Below, piece after piece: positions 17,068-26,510 of a stretch of 64,000 bases of DNA. The number at the start of each line of letters is the position of its first letter. Position 1 is the first letter of the stretch. Source of the DNA: Candidatus Poribacteria bacterium (lineage in GTDB: Bacteria; Poribacteria; WGA-4E; WGA-3G); NCBI GenBank assembly GCA_022821965.1, contig JAJECN010000040.1:1-64000 (forward strand). The letters are read 5' to 3'. A program made the translations under genes and the position numbers. The notes beneath the pieces were generated by a model, which made no database searches, was not told the origin of the DNA, and was given only the letters and a program-made list of their open reading frames with translations.

Positions 17068-18900
17068 TCAATTTCCTCCTTCACTTGGACTATCACTGCG
17101 GTTGTCCACTGCATCACGATCGCGTAAGGCACGTCTTTGATTTGAAAGTTGTACCAACTCCTTAAGGGTCTCTCTTTCATCTGCGCCTTCAGCGAGTGCG
17201 TGCGAGCGAACACGTTGTTCAAGATCTTGCAAGAGAAAATGCTTTAGTTTTTTGAGGCATCCCTCCGCTCGTAGTTGTAAATTCGGCGGAGGCGTTTTCT
17301 GTAGGAGCATACTTGAAATGAGAGCACTGAGTTTTTCGTCAGGGCACTCATTAATTAGCGTTTGGATATCCACATTCTGGTCATCCGTACAAGCCTCCCA
17401 CAGCAGTTGTGCTACCTTAACAAAACTCGGTTCCGTGAAACTTTGATAATCAAACTGAAGTTTGATATGTGGAATTAACGACGGACTTTGGATTAATGCT
17501 TCAATCAATTGACGCTCGATTTGTGCACGGGGTGTCAACTTTTCAGCGGCATTCCTAACTCGCCTCATTTGACGAGGCGTAGAAGTCTCCTTGAGACCTG
17601 CGTCTCGCAACGCCTGCCAAAGGGCAGTTTCCTCAACACGAAGTTCTCTTGAGGCATACTTGACGTATTCGTTCCGCTCCATCCGGTTATTGACACTCAA
17701 AAGCGTCTGAGTCAACTCTTTAACCACCTGTGCTTTCACATCTACCCGATGAATGTCTTGTTGTTGAATAGCAGCCTGAATCTGAAATTCAATAAGGTTT
17801 ATGGCTTTGTCCGTAAGTTCTGTGAACGCAGCGGCACCGTGTTGTCGTGCAAACGAGTCTGGATCTTCGCCTGTGGGCAGCAGTGCGATGCGCACCCGCA
17901 ATCCCTCAGCAAGCAGTCGGTCCAACCCACGTTGCGCGGCTTGGAAACCGGAGGCATCCCCATCATACACAATAACCACTTCCGGGGCAAACCGTTTTAA
18001 TAAGTTCGCATGATTTTCACTCAAAGAGGTGCCAGAAGACGCTACTACATTCTCAATACCAGACTGCGAAAGCATCAAAACATCCATATAGCCTTCAACA
18101 AGAAGCACCTGCTGCTTTTTGTAGATAGACTGACGCGCTTTGTCAAGGTTGTAAAGGATATTACTCTTATCATAGAGAACCGTTGCCGGAGAATTCAAGT
18201 ACTTCGGTTGATGTTCTTCAGAAAGCGAACGACCCCCAAAACCGACCGGTACACCACGCTCATTCTGAATTGGAAAAAGAATCCTGTTCCAAAATCTGTC
18301 CTGAGGTCCCCGATCCTCGTCCTTAATGAGTCCGGCATCAACGAGTTGTTGGACAGTAAAACCCTTGTCTGTCGCAACCTTCACAAAATCTCGCCGTCCA
18401 GCCTTCGCATATCCCAATTGGAACGACCGGAGCGTTTTCGACTGGACACCACGGTGCTTGAGATACTGTCTCGCCTGCCCACCAACCCTCTCTGTGAGGA
18501 GTTGACGGTGGTAATACTCCACTGCAAAGCGATTGAGATCCTCTAAAGTTGCGAACCTTTTTCGGTTAGCACCCTCACGAACACCCTGATTCGGGAGAGC
18601 AATATTCAATCTATCCGCTAACCACTCCAGCGTCTCTCTGAAATCCTTACCTTCATGCTTTTGCACAAAGGAAATGACATTACCCCCTGTTTGACACCCA
18701 AAACAGTAGAAAATCTGTTTTTGCACCGAGACAGTAAAAGAGGGTGTTTTCTCATCATGAAACGGACACAGTGCTTTGTAATCACGACCCGCTGGACGCA
18801 GCGCGATGCCACATTCGGAGATAATTTCAACGATATCACTTCGGCTCCGAATTTCATCAATCGTTTCGCGCGGCACAAAACCTTTACGGGTGTTGTTCAT
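17068..18900 (-). CDS. dnaG: DNA primase DnaG
   Basis: A 610-aa bacterial primase. The N-terminal CHC2 zinc ribbon has Cys45, His48, Cys66 and Cys69 ([18 protein letters not shown]). The TOPRIM core follows with [10 protein letters not shown] and [10 protein letters not shown]. The C-terminal part is the DnaB-interacting helical domain. It makes the RNA primers for replication. Directly followed by rpoD, the classical macromolecular-synthesis order without rpsU in the window. Confidence 0.97.
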   Translation of the reverse strand: MNNTRKGFVPRETIDEIRSRSDIVEIISECGIALRPAGRDYKALCPFHDEKTPSFTVSVQKQIFYCFGCQTGGNVISFVQKHEGKDFRETLEWLADRLNIALPNQGVREGANRKRFATLEDLNRFAVEYYHRQLLTERVGGQARQYLKHRGVQSKTLRSFQLGYAKAGRRDFVKVATDKGFTVQQLVDAGLIKDEDRGPQDRFWNRILFPIQNERGVPVGFGGRSLSEEHQPKYLNSPATVLYDKSNILYNLDKARQSIYKKQQVLLVEGYMDVLMLSQSGIENVVASSGTSLSENHANLLKRFAPEVVIVYDGDASGFQAAQRGLDRLLAEGLRVRIALLPTGEDPDSFARQHGAAAFTELTDKAINLIEFQIQAAIQQQDIHRVDVKAQVVKELTQTLLSVNNRMERNEYVKYASRELRVEETALWQALRDAGLKETSTPRQMRRVRNAAEKLTPRAQIERQLIEALIQSPSLIPHIKLQFDYQSFTEPSFVKVAQLLWEACTDDQNVDIQTLINECPDEKLSALISSMLLQKTPPPNLQLRAEGCLKKLKHFLLQDLEQRVRSHALAEGADERETLKELVQLSNQRRALRDRDAVDNRSDSPSEGGN

Positions 18901-18963
18901 GATTAATTTGCCTCTTTGTATCTCTGATCATTCAACTAAGACCGGTAACGAAGATGTAGCCCC

Positions 18964-21381
18964 TCACTCTTTGAACGTGACAATAGTTACACCTTCACCA
19001 CCTTGGCTAAGCGGGGCAAACTGGTATTTGGTTACACGCGGGTTTTCGCTCAACTCGGCATGAACCGCTTTACGCAAAGCACCTGTCCCTTTGCCGTGAA
19101 GAATGCGCACCGACGGGAGACCCGCGAGATAGGCATCATCAAGATACTTGTCGGTGACACCTAACGCTTCTTTCACAAGCAATCCGCGAATATTAAGCTC
19201 ACTATTGATTGTATTGGCTTTGGTATATTGGATATCAAGCACAGAAGTTGATAAATGCGATGTCTCTTGTTTCGGTTGAACGGAGTCAATATCCTGATAA
19301 GCAGCCTGCATCTGCATATTCCCAACCAGAATTTGGAGTGGTGTTTTTCCGTGCGGTTTAACAGCAGTGACCTCCCCGAATCGGTTTAGTTTCTTGACGC
19401 GCACTTTATCACCAACCTCGACTTTAAATTTTGGTTGGTTGGGTTGTTTCTTCGGACGTTCTTTCTCAAGCGACTTTTTGGCAGTCTCTATTTCTGAGAA
19501 CGCTTTTTGAATGCTGGCTTTAGAGGCTTGGTTCTTACGAATATCGGCGACAAGTTTTTCCACAGTTCGCCGCGCGCCGGAAACGATGTCACGTGCTTCA
19601 TTCTCAGCCTGCTGTTTCAACGTCCCACGTTCCGCTTCCAGCGTCTCAAGGAGTTGTGTGTGTGTCTCGGAGGCTTCCTCAGCAACGCGGATTTTATCGT
19701 GCAGGAGGGCACGCTCTGTCTCCAATTCGTCTTGTGTTTGTTGCAAACGCACAAGAAGGTCTTCAACAGCAACGTTGTTATTGCCTAAGTGTACCTGTGC
19801 TTCATCAAGAATTTCGGACGGAATCCCCAACCGCGAGGCGATCTTTATCGCATTGCTACTCCCCGGCACACCCACCTGTAAGCGGTATGTTGGACGCAGC
19901 GTCGTCCAATCAAACTCCATCGAAGCGTTTTCCATACGTGGCTGCGTATGGGCATACGCCTTGAGTGCTCCGTAATGCGTCGTGACAATAGTATTAACTT
20001 GTCTTTCTCCAAGCCAATCAAGAAGTGCCATACCGAGCGCAGTCCCTTCACTCGGATCTGTTCCAGCACCAATCTCATCCAACAGGACAAGCGAGTGCTC
20101 AGCATGCTCAATTTTACGGAGCATCTCCGCAATTTTAGTGATATGCGAGGAAAAGGTACTCAGGCTCTGTTCTATCCCTTGATCGTCACCGATGTCAGCG
20201 AACACATGGTCAAAGATAGCGATTCGACTCCCATGCTCCGCGGGGATATGTAAACCGGATTGTGCCATGAGCACTAAAAGCCCAACCGTTTTGAGAACAA
20301 CTGTTTTGCCACCCGTATTTGGACCGGTAATAATCAGTGTCCTGAAAGTGTTGCCGATATGAACGTCTGTTGGGACAACCTTTTCTGGTAGATCTACGCT
20401 TCTGTCGCCATCAGAATCAGATGGCGACTCGTTCTGAAGATGGAACTCCAGCACCGGATGCCGCGCTTGAATTAATTTAACAATACCGCGGGTATTCAAC
20501 TTAGGCTCAACGGCGTTCAGCGCGAGGCTAAAACGCGCCTTTGCGTTCAAAAAATCCAGTTCTGCTAACAATTCAAGGGAAAGTTCTAATTCGTGTAGGT
20601 TGTCGCGCACACGATCAGTGAGGTCAAGGAGGATGCGACGAATTTCGCGTTGTTCTGCTTCAGCGGCTTCATGTAGGGCATTGTTCATCTGGACGATATC
20701 CAAAGGCTCTACAAAGAAGGTGGCACCACTTGTGGATTGCCCCTGAACAACACCTCGAAAAGAGGTTCTCGCTTCCTGCTTTATTGGGATAACGTAACGA
20801 TTGTTTCGAGAGGTGATGACCGATTCCTGAATTGCTTTTTGATGCTCTGGTGAACGCAGTGTCGCTTCCAGTTTTTGATGTATATCTTCGCGAAGGCGTG
20901 ATAACTTGCGACGAATAGCGCGTAATTCAGGGCTTGCACGATCCAGCAAATTACCTTCAGCATCAATGCAATCGCCAATTGCCTCAACCAATTCCGGGAA
21001 TATTGGCAGCGCATCTACAATGGAAAAGAGGTTCGGAAATTCTTCTCGGTCGCGTTTCTCAAAAACACGGTGAACGTCTGTCGGAATCTGTGCGACTTTT
21101 CGGACATCAAGAAGTTCCTCAGCATCCAAAAGCGCGCCTGCCTTAGCAGCATGGGTCAATGATTTACGGATATCCCTTAAGCCATTGAGCGGAATTCCAC
21201 CATAGACTTGATGGAAAAATTTGGTTTCACTGCACAACGCGAGTAGATAGCGAACCTTATCAACATCATAAGACGGCGTAAGGGTGTCAACGCGCGCCGT
21301 CCCCAGTTGAGAAGCGGTATACTTTTTCAGAAGTTCCCGAATTTTATCGTATTCTAACGCTTGTTCAACATTGGCTAACAC
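18964..21381 (-). CDS. mutS2: MutS2 family ATPase/endonuclease
   Basis: About 805 aa. The MutS ATPase core has Walker A ITGPNTGGKTVVLKTVGL, and Walker B with LVLLDEIGAGTDPSEG. A coiled-coil insert (TQDELETERALLHDK..) leads to a C-terminal Smr domain with LNIRGLLVKEAL and HGKGTGALR. MutS2 suppresses recombination and, in some bacteria, rescues collided ribosomes. The frame is open to TTG 21417; GTG 21381 (preceded by AGGAAGGGA) fits the usual N-terminus VEQALEYDKI better and is chosen. It lies 63 bases after dnaG on the same strand in transcription order. Confidence 0.93.
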   Translation of the reverse strand: MLANVEQALEYDKIRELLKKYTASQLGTARVDTLTPSYDVDKVRYLLALCSETKFFHQVYGGIPLNGLRDIRKSLTHAAKAGALLDAEELLDVRKVAQIPTDVHRVFEKRDREEFPNLFSIVDALPIFPELVEAIGDCIDAEGNLLDRASPELRAIRRKLSRLREDIHQKLEATLRSPEHQKAIQESVITSRNNRYVIPIKQEARTSFRGVVQGQSTSGATFFVEPLDIVQMNNALHEAAEAEQREIRRILLDLTDRVRDNLHELELSLELLAELDFLNAKARFSLALNAVEPKLNTRGIVKLIQARHPVLEFHLQNESPSDSDGDRSVDLPEKVVPTDVHIGNTFRTLIITGPNTGGKTVVLKTVGLLVLMAQSGLHIPAEHGSRIAIFDHVFADIGDDQGIEQSLSTFSSHITKIAEMLRKIEHAEHSLVLLDEIGAGTDPSEGTALGMALLDWLGERQVNTIVTTHYGALKAYAHTQPRMENASMEFDWTTLRPTYRLQVGVPGSSNAIKIASRLGIPSEILDEAQVHLGNNNVAVEDLLVRLQQTQDELETERALLHDKIRVAEEASETHTQLLETLEAERGTLKQQAENEARDIVSGARRTVEKLVADIRKNQASKASIQKAFSEIETAKKSLEKERPKKQPNQPKFKVEVGDKVRVKKLNRFGEVTAVKPHGKTPLQILVGNMQMQAAYQDIDSVQPKQETSHLSTSVLDIQYTKANTINSELNIRGLLVKEALGVTDKYLDDAYLAGLPSVRILHGKGTGALRKAVHAELSENPRVTKYQFAPLSQGGEGVTIVTFKE

Positions 21382-21435
21382 CGGTTCGTCCCTTCCTAAA
21401 TGTGCTTGAAGCCCCAAACGACAATCAGTAAAACG

Positions 21436-22464
21436 TTATTTCTGATTCCCACCACGTTTAAGAGCACTCCACGTCGTGACCAATTTCTGCTCTGGTTCGA
21501 CCGACAATACAGCCCCTTCCCGCGACCATGCAATGACGAAGATACTTCCGTCAACCTCTACTATTGCCTCGGTCTCATCAGTTGCGAAGTTATACAGGTA
21601 GATAGATCCCCATCGAGAATAGACGATATAGTCACCTTCAGGCGACCAATCCCCCCAATAGCCAGTGGCTTTGTCGACATCAAACAAGGGTTCAATTGCT
21701 TTGGTTTCAACGTCAATCGTGTAAAACGTGTCAAACTCTCTATTCCATCTGAGAAAGAGGATGCTTCTACCATCAGGAGACCATACAGGATAAAAATCTT
21801 TATGGAGTTCGGTTAAAACCTCTATCTCTTTTGTTTCAACGTCTAAAAGATACATGTGTTCCAACCAGCCGGGTCTCGAAAGTGAAAAGACGAGTCGTCT
21901 TCCACTCGGTGACCAAGATATTCCATAGAATGAGTAAGGCCATCCTAAGTGCGGCACTTGCGTCATTACTTCCATTTCTCCGGTATCGACATCCAGCACC
22001 CAAATCTGGTTTTCTTGGGGTAACTGGTCTAAGGTATAACCGTTAAAGGCGAGTTTTTTGCCATCAGGAGAAACGGAAAGAAACCGATATGTACCAGAAA
22101 TCGGCGTAATTCGTTTTTTATTCTTTGGATTTTCTGGATCAACGGAATAGATATCAGCGTGTCCTTTACCGCGTTGGATGAAATAGAGCACATCTCCGTT
22201 GGGTCCCCATGATGGGTACATCCCTTTGTGGTTCAAGGAGACAGCCTTTAAATCCTTAGTGCCACTGATTTCGGTGATGTATAGATTCCAATCAAATCGA
22301 CCCAGATTTTCATCAAATCCATTGACTGCGTAAGCGAAATATCCGGTTGGTTCAGCTTCGCCGAGTGAGGTGAATGAAACAAGGGTTAGAATAAGCACTC
22401 CCAAGAAAGCGAACATAGCAGCCTTAGAGGTATAAAGCCGTCCAATGCTATATTTACGTATCAT
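21436..22464 (-). CDS. exported TolB-like beta-propeller protein with W..LK tail
   Basis: A 342-aa protein with an N-terminal signal/anchor (AAMFAFLGVLILTLVSF). At least five PD40/WD40-like blades follow, with the repeats YPSWGPNGDVLYF, FLSVSPDGKKLAF, GISWSPSGRRLVF, YPVWSPDGRSILF and WGDWSPEGDYIVY. Such propellers bind proteins or glycans in the periplasm. The last residues (VEPEQKLVTTWSALKRGG) share a short motif with two nearby exported proteins. AAGGAG precedes the ATG. The specific role is unknown. Confidence 0.75.
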   Translation of the reverse strand: MIRKYSIGRLYTSKAAMFAFLGVLILTLVSFTSLGEAEPTGYFAYAVNGFDENLGRFDWNLYITEISGTKDLKAVSLNHKGMYPSWGPNGDVLYFIQRGKGHADIYSVDPENPKNKKRITPISGTYRFLSVSPDGKKLAFNGYTLDQLPQENQIWVLDVDTGEMEVMTQVPHLGWPYSFYGISWSPSGRRLVFSLSRPGWLEHMYLLDVETKEIEVLTELHKDFYPVWSPDGRSILFLRWNREFDTFYTIDVETKAIEPLFDVDKATGYWGDWSPEGDYIVYSRWGSIYLYNFATDETEAIVEVDGSIFVIAWSREGAVLSVEPEQKLVTTWSALKRGGNQK

Positions 22465-22514
22465 TACTACTCCTTATAAAAAAATGGATTGAAAATAAAA
22501 AAATAAATTTAAAA

Positions 22515-23618
22515 TTATTGGGCGGGTTCAAGTCGTTTATAATGGAGCAGTGCGTTCTCATAAAGGCGGCGACTTAAGCCCAGTTTTTCAAGTTCAACAA
22601 CCACATCATAACTGTACAGTGCCGAGCTTTCTCTTCCCTCCTTGTCAGCACGACGGGCATTCCGAATACTGTTTATTACCTCCAACGCCCCTTTTTCAAA
22701 ACTTCCAATCTTCTTTCGGAGTTCCGAAGACAATCCACTCTGAATGTCCTTGTTTACCTTGTAAGTACGAATCGCATCGGTATACGCAACATAAGCCTCA
22801 TAGTAGCGCTTTTCGCCTTCCAGTTTTTCCGCAGCTGAGGTATCCACTGGTTCTCCAAGGGCGGCGATAACTTCCTTTGCCTCTCCAATCAACTCAAGGC
22901 TTTTCTGGGAAAGTCCTGCCTCAAGCGCTGCTCGGAAGTCGTCTACGATCTCTTTATAGGTTGCCCTTGCTGCAGCCGAATCACCCGACTTTTCATAGGC
23001 GAGTGCTTGGTTAAATTTAGCTTCAGCGAGCACAAACCTCCGAATCTCAGGCGAGAGTTGTGGCGTGGGCGGGAATGCCTTCGCCTGATAGGCAGCAATA
23101 GCTTTTTCGTAGTCACCTTCCTGTTCGTAGGTATTACCTATCGCCTTCTGGGCATATAGACTATATATCTGATTTTCGGGTTGATGCTCTGCAATTATCT
23201 GCTGAAATTGCGTGCGTGCCTCCGCGTAGTTCCCCTGATAATAGAGTGTACTGGCGTACTGATAACGCGCTTTGTCGGAAAAAACCGTATTCGGGTGTTT
23301 CTCAAAGACTTCTCGAAGTTGCGTCTGTGCTGTTTTAAGTGATTCTTCGCTTTCCCCTAATTTTTCTGCATCAAACAGGCTCTCCGCCGCGGTACCGTAT
23401 GCTTCCGTGGCTTCACGCAGTGCGATGGCTGCTTCGGCGCGACGGGTCTCTCGATTCTGATGATACGCCGCATAACCCGCAACAGCAACAAGCACTACGC
23501 CTACTACAATGATAATAGTTCGTAGATTCTCCTTCAGGTACGCGTAGACTTTCAGGATCCCTTCAACAAACTTATCTTCTTGGATTTCTTCTTTCGTGAG
23601 TCGTTGGTCTCGTGCCAT
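22515..23618 (-). CDS. membrane-anchored TPR protein (YfgM/BamD-like organisation)
   Basis: A 367-aa protein with a cytoplasmic N-terminus of about 32 residues, one transmembrane helix (TIIIVVGVVLVAVAGYAAYH), then TPR units. These include SDKARYQYASTLYYQGNYAEA, YAQKAIGNTYEQEGDYEKA and LAEAKFNQALAYEKSGDSAAA (each shown in part). The layout, a single N-terminal helix plus periplasmic TPRs, resembles YfgM, an ancillary subunit of the Sec translocon. No neighbouring envelope-assembly gene confirms this. GAGGAA lies 6 bases before the ATG. Confidence 0.7.
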   Translation of the reverse strand: MARDQRLTKEEIQEDKFVEGILKVYAYLKENLRTIIIVVGVVLVAVAGYAAYHQNRETRRAEAAIALREATEAYGTAAESLFDAEKLGESEESLKTAQTQLREVFEKHPNTVFSDKARYQYASTLYYQGNYAEARTQFQQIIAEHQPENQIYSLYAQKAIGNTYEQEGDYEKAIAAYQAKAFPPTPQLSPEIRRFVLAEAKFNQALAYEKSGDSAAARATYKEIVDDFRAALEAGLSQKSLELIGEAKEVIAALGEPVDTSAAEKLEGEKRYYEAYVAYTDAIRTYKVNKDIQSGLSSELRKKIGSFEKGALEVINSIRNARRADKEGRESSALYSYDVVVELEKLGLSRRLYENALLHYKRLEPAQ

Positions 23619-23652
23619 GAATTTCCTCAGTTTTAGGCAATTTAATATTTTA

Positions 23653-23724
23653 AGCGGGTGACGGGAATTGAACCCGTGACCCTCAGCTTGGGAAGCTGAC
23701 GCTCTACCGCTGAGCTACACCCGC
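23653..23724 (-). tRNA. tRNA-Gly (CCC)
   Basis: 72 nt: acceptor GCGGGTG / CACCCGC, anticodon stem TCAGC / GCTGA with loop TTCCCAA, T-arm ACGGGTTCAATTCCCGT. The anticodon CCC reads GGG. CCA is not encoded. It is preceded by a consensus promoter. Confidence 0.93.
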
Positions 23725-23733
23725 ATTAATGAT

Positions 23734-23762
23734 ATTATATCATACATTTTTGGCATTGTCAA
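23734..23762 (-). promoter_or_regulatory. perfect sigma-70 consensus promoter of tRNA-Gly
   Basis: On the minus strand TTGACA (23762-23757), exactly 17 bases, TATAAT (23739-23734), both hexamers identical to the consensus. Transcription would start about 5 bases before the tRNA. It shows that the housekeeping sigma factor here reads the standard consensus. Confidence 0.85.
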
Positions 23763-23781
23763 TGTTACCAAAGTTAAAATG

Positions 23782-23843
23782 AAAAGCGGGCGTTGGCATG
23801 ATATACAATCATAATTTGCAAGTTTCGCCAGATGCCCGCTTTC
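23782..23843. repeat. inverted repeat after the tRNA-Gly promoter
   Basis: AAAGCGGGC and GCCCGCTTT (about 23783-23791 and 23834-23842) pair over a 42-base loop. It lies between two minus-strand genes (upstream of tRNA-Gly, downstream of the peroxiredoxin stop) and could act as a terminator for the latter. No T-run is obvious. Confidence 0.4.
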
Positions 23844-23897
23844 CCGTTTCATTGCGGCACATAGACCGTGCCTACAATACCGGTTACGCCGGAGTAT

Positions 23898-24365
23898 TTA
23901 TTGTAATTTGTCCAACTCGCCCAGAACTTGCTCAGCTGTCAGTGTGTTATCCGGCGGAGCCTCTTCAACGTGTTTAAAGGCAATCTTCCCCGCCTTGTCA
24001 ATAATAAACACACCGCGCGTGGTAATACCAACCTCTTCAAGTGCCATGCCGAATTGTTTAGAAACAGCAAGGTTCATATCCGTGAGGAGCGGAAAATCGA
24101 CACCCCCGAGATCCTCACTCCATGCCTTGTGAGCAAACGCCGAATCGCGGTTGATAGCGATGACATCAGCACCTTTCGCCTGAATCGCGGCGAGGTTTTC
24201 ATTAAAATCCGGCACCTGTTCAGAACAAACCGGGGAGAAATCGAGCGGATAAAAGAGAACAACTAAATTTTTACCTGCATAATCACTCAACGAAACTTCA
24301 GTATCTTCTTGATTGACTGCACCCGTTAACGTGAAATCCGGGGCAGCACTTCCTACATCTGACAT
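23898..24365 (-). CDS. 1-Cys peroxiredoxin (AhpE/Bcp-like)
   Basis: A 155-aa thioredoxin-fold peroxiredoxin. Peroxidatic Cys47 lies in FYPLDFSPVCSEQ, in the PxxxS/TxxC pattern. No other cysteine is present, so it must be resolved by an external thiol. It reduces H2O2 or alkyl hydroperoxides in the cytoplasm. AGGAG precedes the ATG. It is a single gene, upstream of the tRNA-Gly in genome order. Confidence 0.92.
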   Translation of the reverse strand: MSDVGSAAPDFTLTGAVNQEDTEVSLSDYAGKNLVVLFYPLDFSPVCSEQVPDFNENLAAIQAKGADVIAINRDSAFAHKAWSEDLGGVDFPLLTDMNLAVSKQFGMALEEVGITTRGVFIIDKAGKIAFKHVEEAPPDNTLTAEQVLGELDKLQ

Positions 24366-24430
24366 TAAAATTCTCCTATGTGCGCTTAAAAAGCGCGTCT
24401 AAAACAAACAGGACTTACGCAGCCCTTTTT

Positions 24431-24457
24431 GCAGGCGAGGTTTCAAACCTCGCTTGC
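24431..24457. repeat. G+C-rich hairpin of a dispersed family
   Basis: GCAGGCGAGGTTT / AAACCTCGCTTGC with a one-base centre and one mismatch. Similar GCGAGGTT..AACCTCGC palindromes occur at 6371-6392 and 25198-25225. It could terminate the LamG-like gene, but the T-rich flank is on its other side. Confidence 0.55.
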
Positions 24458-24482
24458 GGGGGGTTATGTAAATTGTATAAGA

Positions 24483-25163
24483 TTACTTTCTCTTCAAGGC
24501 TGCCCACGACACCGCAAGCTTTCCCTGAGGCTTGATTTCCGTGAGGGGGACTGTGTCGCCCTTAACACTTACGTCATCAAAACTGGCTTGTGTATCCCAT
24601 GTCCAGACTCCGACTTTCCCAACGGAATATGTATTATCAAAAAAGACACCCTGTTCTATGCCATTAATTGCAACTGCGAAACGGCTGCCTTCAACGACAA
24701 CGCGGAGCGTGTACCACTCGTTGCGGATAATCGTAAGCCCGATAGGTTCAATGTCGTGTTCAATCTCATCGCGCGCCTCAAACCCATCTTTAAAGGCAGT
24801 GCTGCGCCGGTGTCGCCACAATTCAGACTTGTTTTCCTTCGGACAGATGAGGTACACATAGTACTCAAATTCATTTTGTGCCCGGAAAACGATACCACCC
24901 CAGTGTCCGTCATCAACACGGACCTTTGCTTCCAGCGTGTGATCTGTCCATTCCATCCCATCAACCAACGCTTTCTGTGCTTCACCCCAGCGCGTTGTCT
25001 GTTTATAGACCCCCTCTTCTACTTCCCAAGTACCATTCGCCGGGATCCAATCGGTAGCATTGTTATCAAACGTCCAAAGTTGCTCCTCAGCAGTCGCAGA
25101 GGAAGCAAAATAAATACTGATGCACATCACAAAGAGTGTGAATCCGCTTTGCATAACGCCCAT
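24483..25163 (-). CDS. exported concanavalin-fold (DUF1080/LamG-like) protein with W..LK tail
   Basis: About 226 aa. Signal peptide (SGFTLFVMCISIYFASSATA), then a jelly-roll domain resembling 3-keto-disaccharide hydrolase/DUF1080 proteins: LWTFDNNATDWIPANGTW at the start, and GGIVFRAQNEFEYYVYLI in the middle. DDVSVKG is the typical last strand. The C-terminus IKPQGKLAVSWAALKRK shares a tail motif with its neighbours. The role may be binding or modification of glycans; catalytic residues cannot be assigned. ATG 25163 or GTG 25166 may start it; neither has a strong ribosome site. Confidence 0.75.
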   Translation of the reverse strand: MGVMQSGFTLFVMCISIYFASSATAEEQLWTFDNNATDWIPANGTWEVEEGVYKQTTRWGEAQKALVDGMEWTDHTLEAKVRVDDGHWGGIVFRAQNEFEYYVYLICPKENKSELWRHRRSTAFKDGFEARDEIEHDIEPIGLTIIRNEWYTLRVVVEGSRFAVAINGIEQGVFFDNTYSVGKVGVWTWDTQASFDDVSVKGDTVPLTEIKPQGKLAVSWAALKRK

Positions 25164-25197
25164 CACGGTTGGTAGGTTTCGCTAAACGCTATCAAAA

Positions 25198-25225
25198 TAG
25201 GGCGGAGGCACTGGACCTCGCCCTA
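25198..25225 (-). terminator. hairpin after the LamG gene
   Basis: TAGGGCGGAGG / CCTCGCCCTA surrounds a short loop, directly after the stop of the minus-strand gene at 25237. On that strand TTTTGATAG follows, a weak T-run. It belongs to the same palindrome family as 24431-24457. Confidence 0.5.
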
Positions 25226-25236
25226 TACTTAAGCAC

Positions 25237-26004
25237 TTACTTCGCTTTAAGTTTTGCCCATTTGGTGGCAAGTTTGCCCTTGGGATCAACGGAAAGCGTT
25301 CCGATTTCCATTTCGTTAACTTCGTCTTCCGTCAAGGCAACGGAGTAAATACGGGATTCCTCAATATGGGCGTTGAGGTCTCCGGGACCGCCGAGTCCGT
25401 TTGTATGTCGTTTCCCCCAGATCGCTTCGGCATCGCCTGTGGGCCAGGTTTTGATGTCGCCCTTTTCATAACTACCAAGGCTCTCCCCGTTGCGGTAGCC
25501 AGTAATCTTGTAAGTGCCACCCTTATCTTCATAAGTGAAGGCTAAGTACACCATTTCGCCTTCTTTCTTTTCATTGTGCGCTTTCGGGAAATCTTCAGTG
25601 CGATGGAACCAACTGCTTCCAGACATCCATTGATTCGGTTGCCGTTCGGCATAGACGATGGCGTTAAATTGGTCCTCTGTGGCTTTATCTAACGTGAGTG
25701 CCGAACCCTTTGTCGCAGCGAGGTTGTCCAAGGCAACCCATGTCATCAAAGTTTTCTCTTCGATATCGGGTCCGGTGTATTCAAGTGCGTGTGCCCATTT
25801 CCCGGTCTCAACAATCAGTTGACCGTCTTTGAGTTCGGCACCGTGGAGATCTATATCATCCCAATTGCCGATCTCATCTTTTTCATTATCAAACAACCAC
25901 CACCCAAGCAGCTTATCTGCTTGTGCGTCTTGTGCGAATACTGCTGGTGCCGATAGACCCAACATCAGCAGGACAGCACAGATATAATAGACTTTCATTC
26001 TCAT
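25237..26004 (-). CDS. exported LamG-like protein with W..LK tail
   Basis: About 255 aa. Signal peptide MRMKVYYICAVLLMLGLSAP..FAQ, then a LamG/concanavalin-type domain (LLGWWLFDNEKDEIGNWDD at residues about 35-52; HIEESRIYSVALTEDEVNEM near the end, the typical last helix/strand of LamG_3). It ends LSVDPKGKLATKWAKLKAK, the clearest copy of the shared tail. AGGAG (26018-26014) is 9 bases before ATG 26004; the upstream TTG is too close. Probably a surface or periplasmic carbohydrate-binding protein. Confidence 0.8.
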   Translation of the reverse strand: MRMKVYYICAVLLMLGLSAPAVFAQDAQADKLLGWWLFDNEKDEIGNWDDIDLHGAELKDGQLIVETGKWAHALEYTGPDIEEKTLMTWVALDNLAATKGSALTLDKATEDQFNAIVYAERQPNQWMSGSSWFHRTEDFPKAHNEKKEGEMVYLAFTYEDKGGTYKITGYRNGESLGSYEKGDIKTWPTGDAEAIWGKRHTNGLGGPGDLNAHIEESRIYSVALTEDEVNEMEIGTLSVDPKGKLATKWAKLKAK

Positions 26005-26510
26005 TACCAATCGCTCCTTTTTAGATTCAGGTTGTGGTTTGGCGCGGGCAGATTATCTCGCGGACAGAAAGCAGGTTTCACTCCTACCCGCAGGGGTAAA
26101 TAAATTAAAGTATATTATAACGTACATTTCGTGCCAAAGTCAAATGTTTTTCTAAGGTATTTATGGTGAATTATAGAATTAAGTTGACGTTTCAATGGAA
26201 GCAAAAACCTCCACCGCCGCTGACGAGGATTGTATCCTCGCCTCTTTAAAATGTCTAAGTAATTGCAAAATCTACCATAGTTGTCAGTTACCGAGCCTTT
26301 TGATTCAAGAATCTGTCTTCTTTTCCACCCCATCTATACGGTGTATTGCTCCTACAGCAAAGAAATTCCGGGCAGGCGATTAACTATAGCACAACTGAAT
26401 GCCTCCGAAGGAAATCATTCCTGCTTGCAAATTATCCTCGTATGTGTTACCATTAATGCCATCTACACATAATAACAATACCTAAAGAAACAGAGGCAAA
26501 GGAACAAAAG
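26005..26510. other. 506-base intergenic region, divergent genes
   Basis: It separates the divergent LamG gene and the 901-aa surface-protein gene. Visible contents: a hairpin CGAGGAT / ATCCTCG (26224-26240), an A+T-rich tract (26095-26190), a CTCCTACAG repeat end (about 26350), and a candidate plus-strand promoter at 26425-26453. Short open frames here (62-72 codons) do not look coding. Confidence 0.5.
26425..26453 (+). promoter_or_regulatory. candidate promoter of the 901-aa protein gene
   Basis: TTGCAA (26425-26430), 17 bases, TACCAT (26448-26453), about 58 bases before the ATG. The ribosome site AAAGGAA is at 26498-26504. Confidence 0.35.

Noticed and set aside
24429-25175. 248-codon plus-strand frame over the DUF1080-like gene
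   Set aside because: The minus-strand frame has a signal peptide, a recognised fold and the shared tail; the plus frame has none of these.
26115-26472. Three 62-72 codon frames in the 506-base gap
   Set aside because: No ribosome site, mixed composition, no homology pattern; the gap is better explained by regulatory and repeat sequence.
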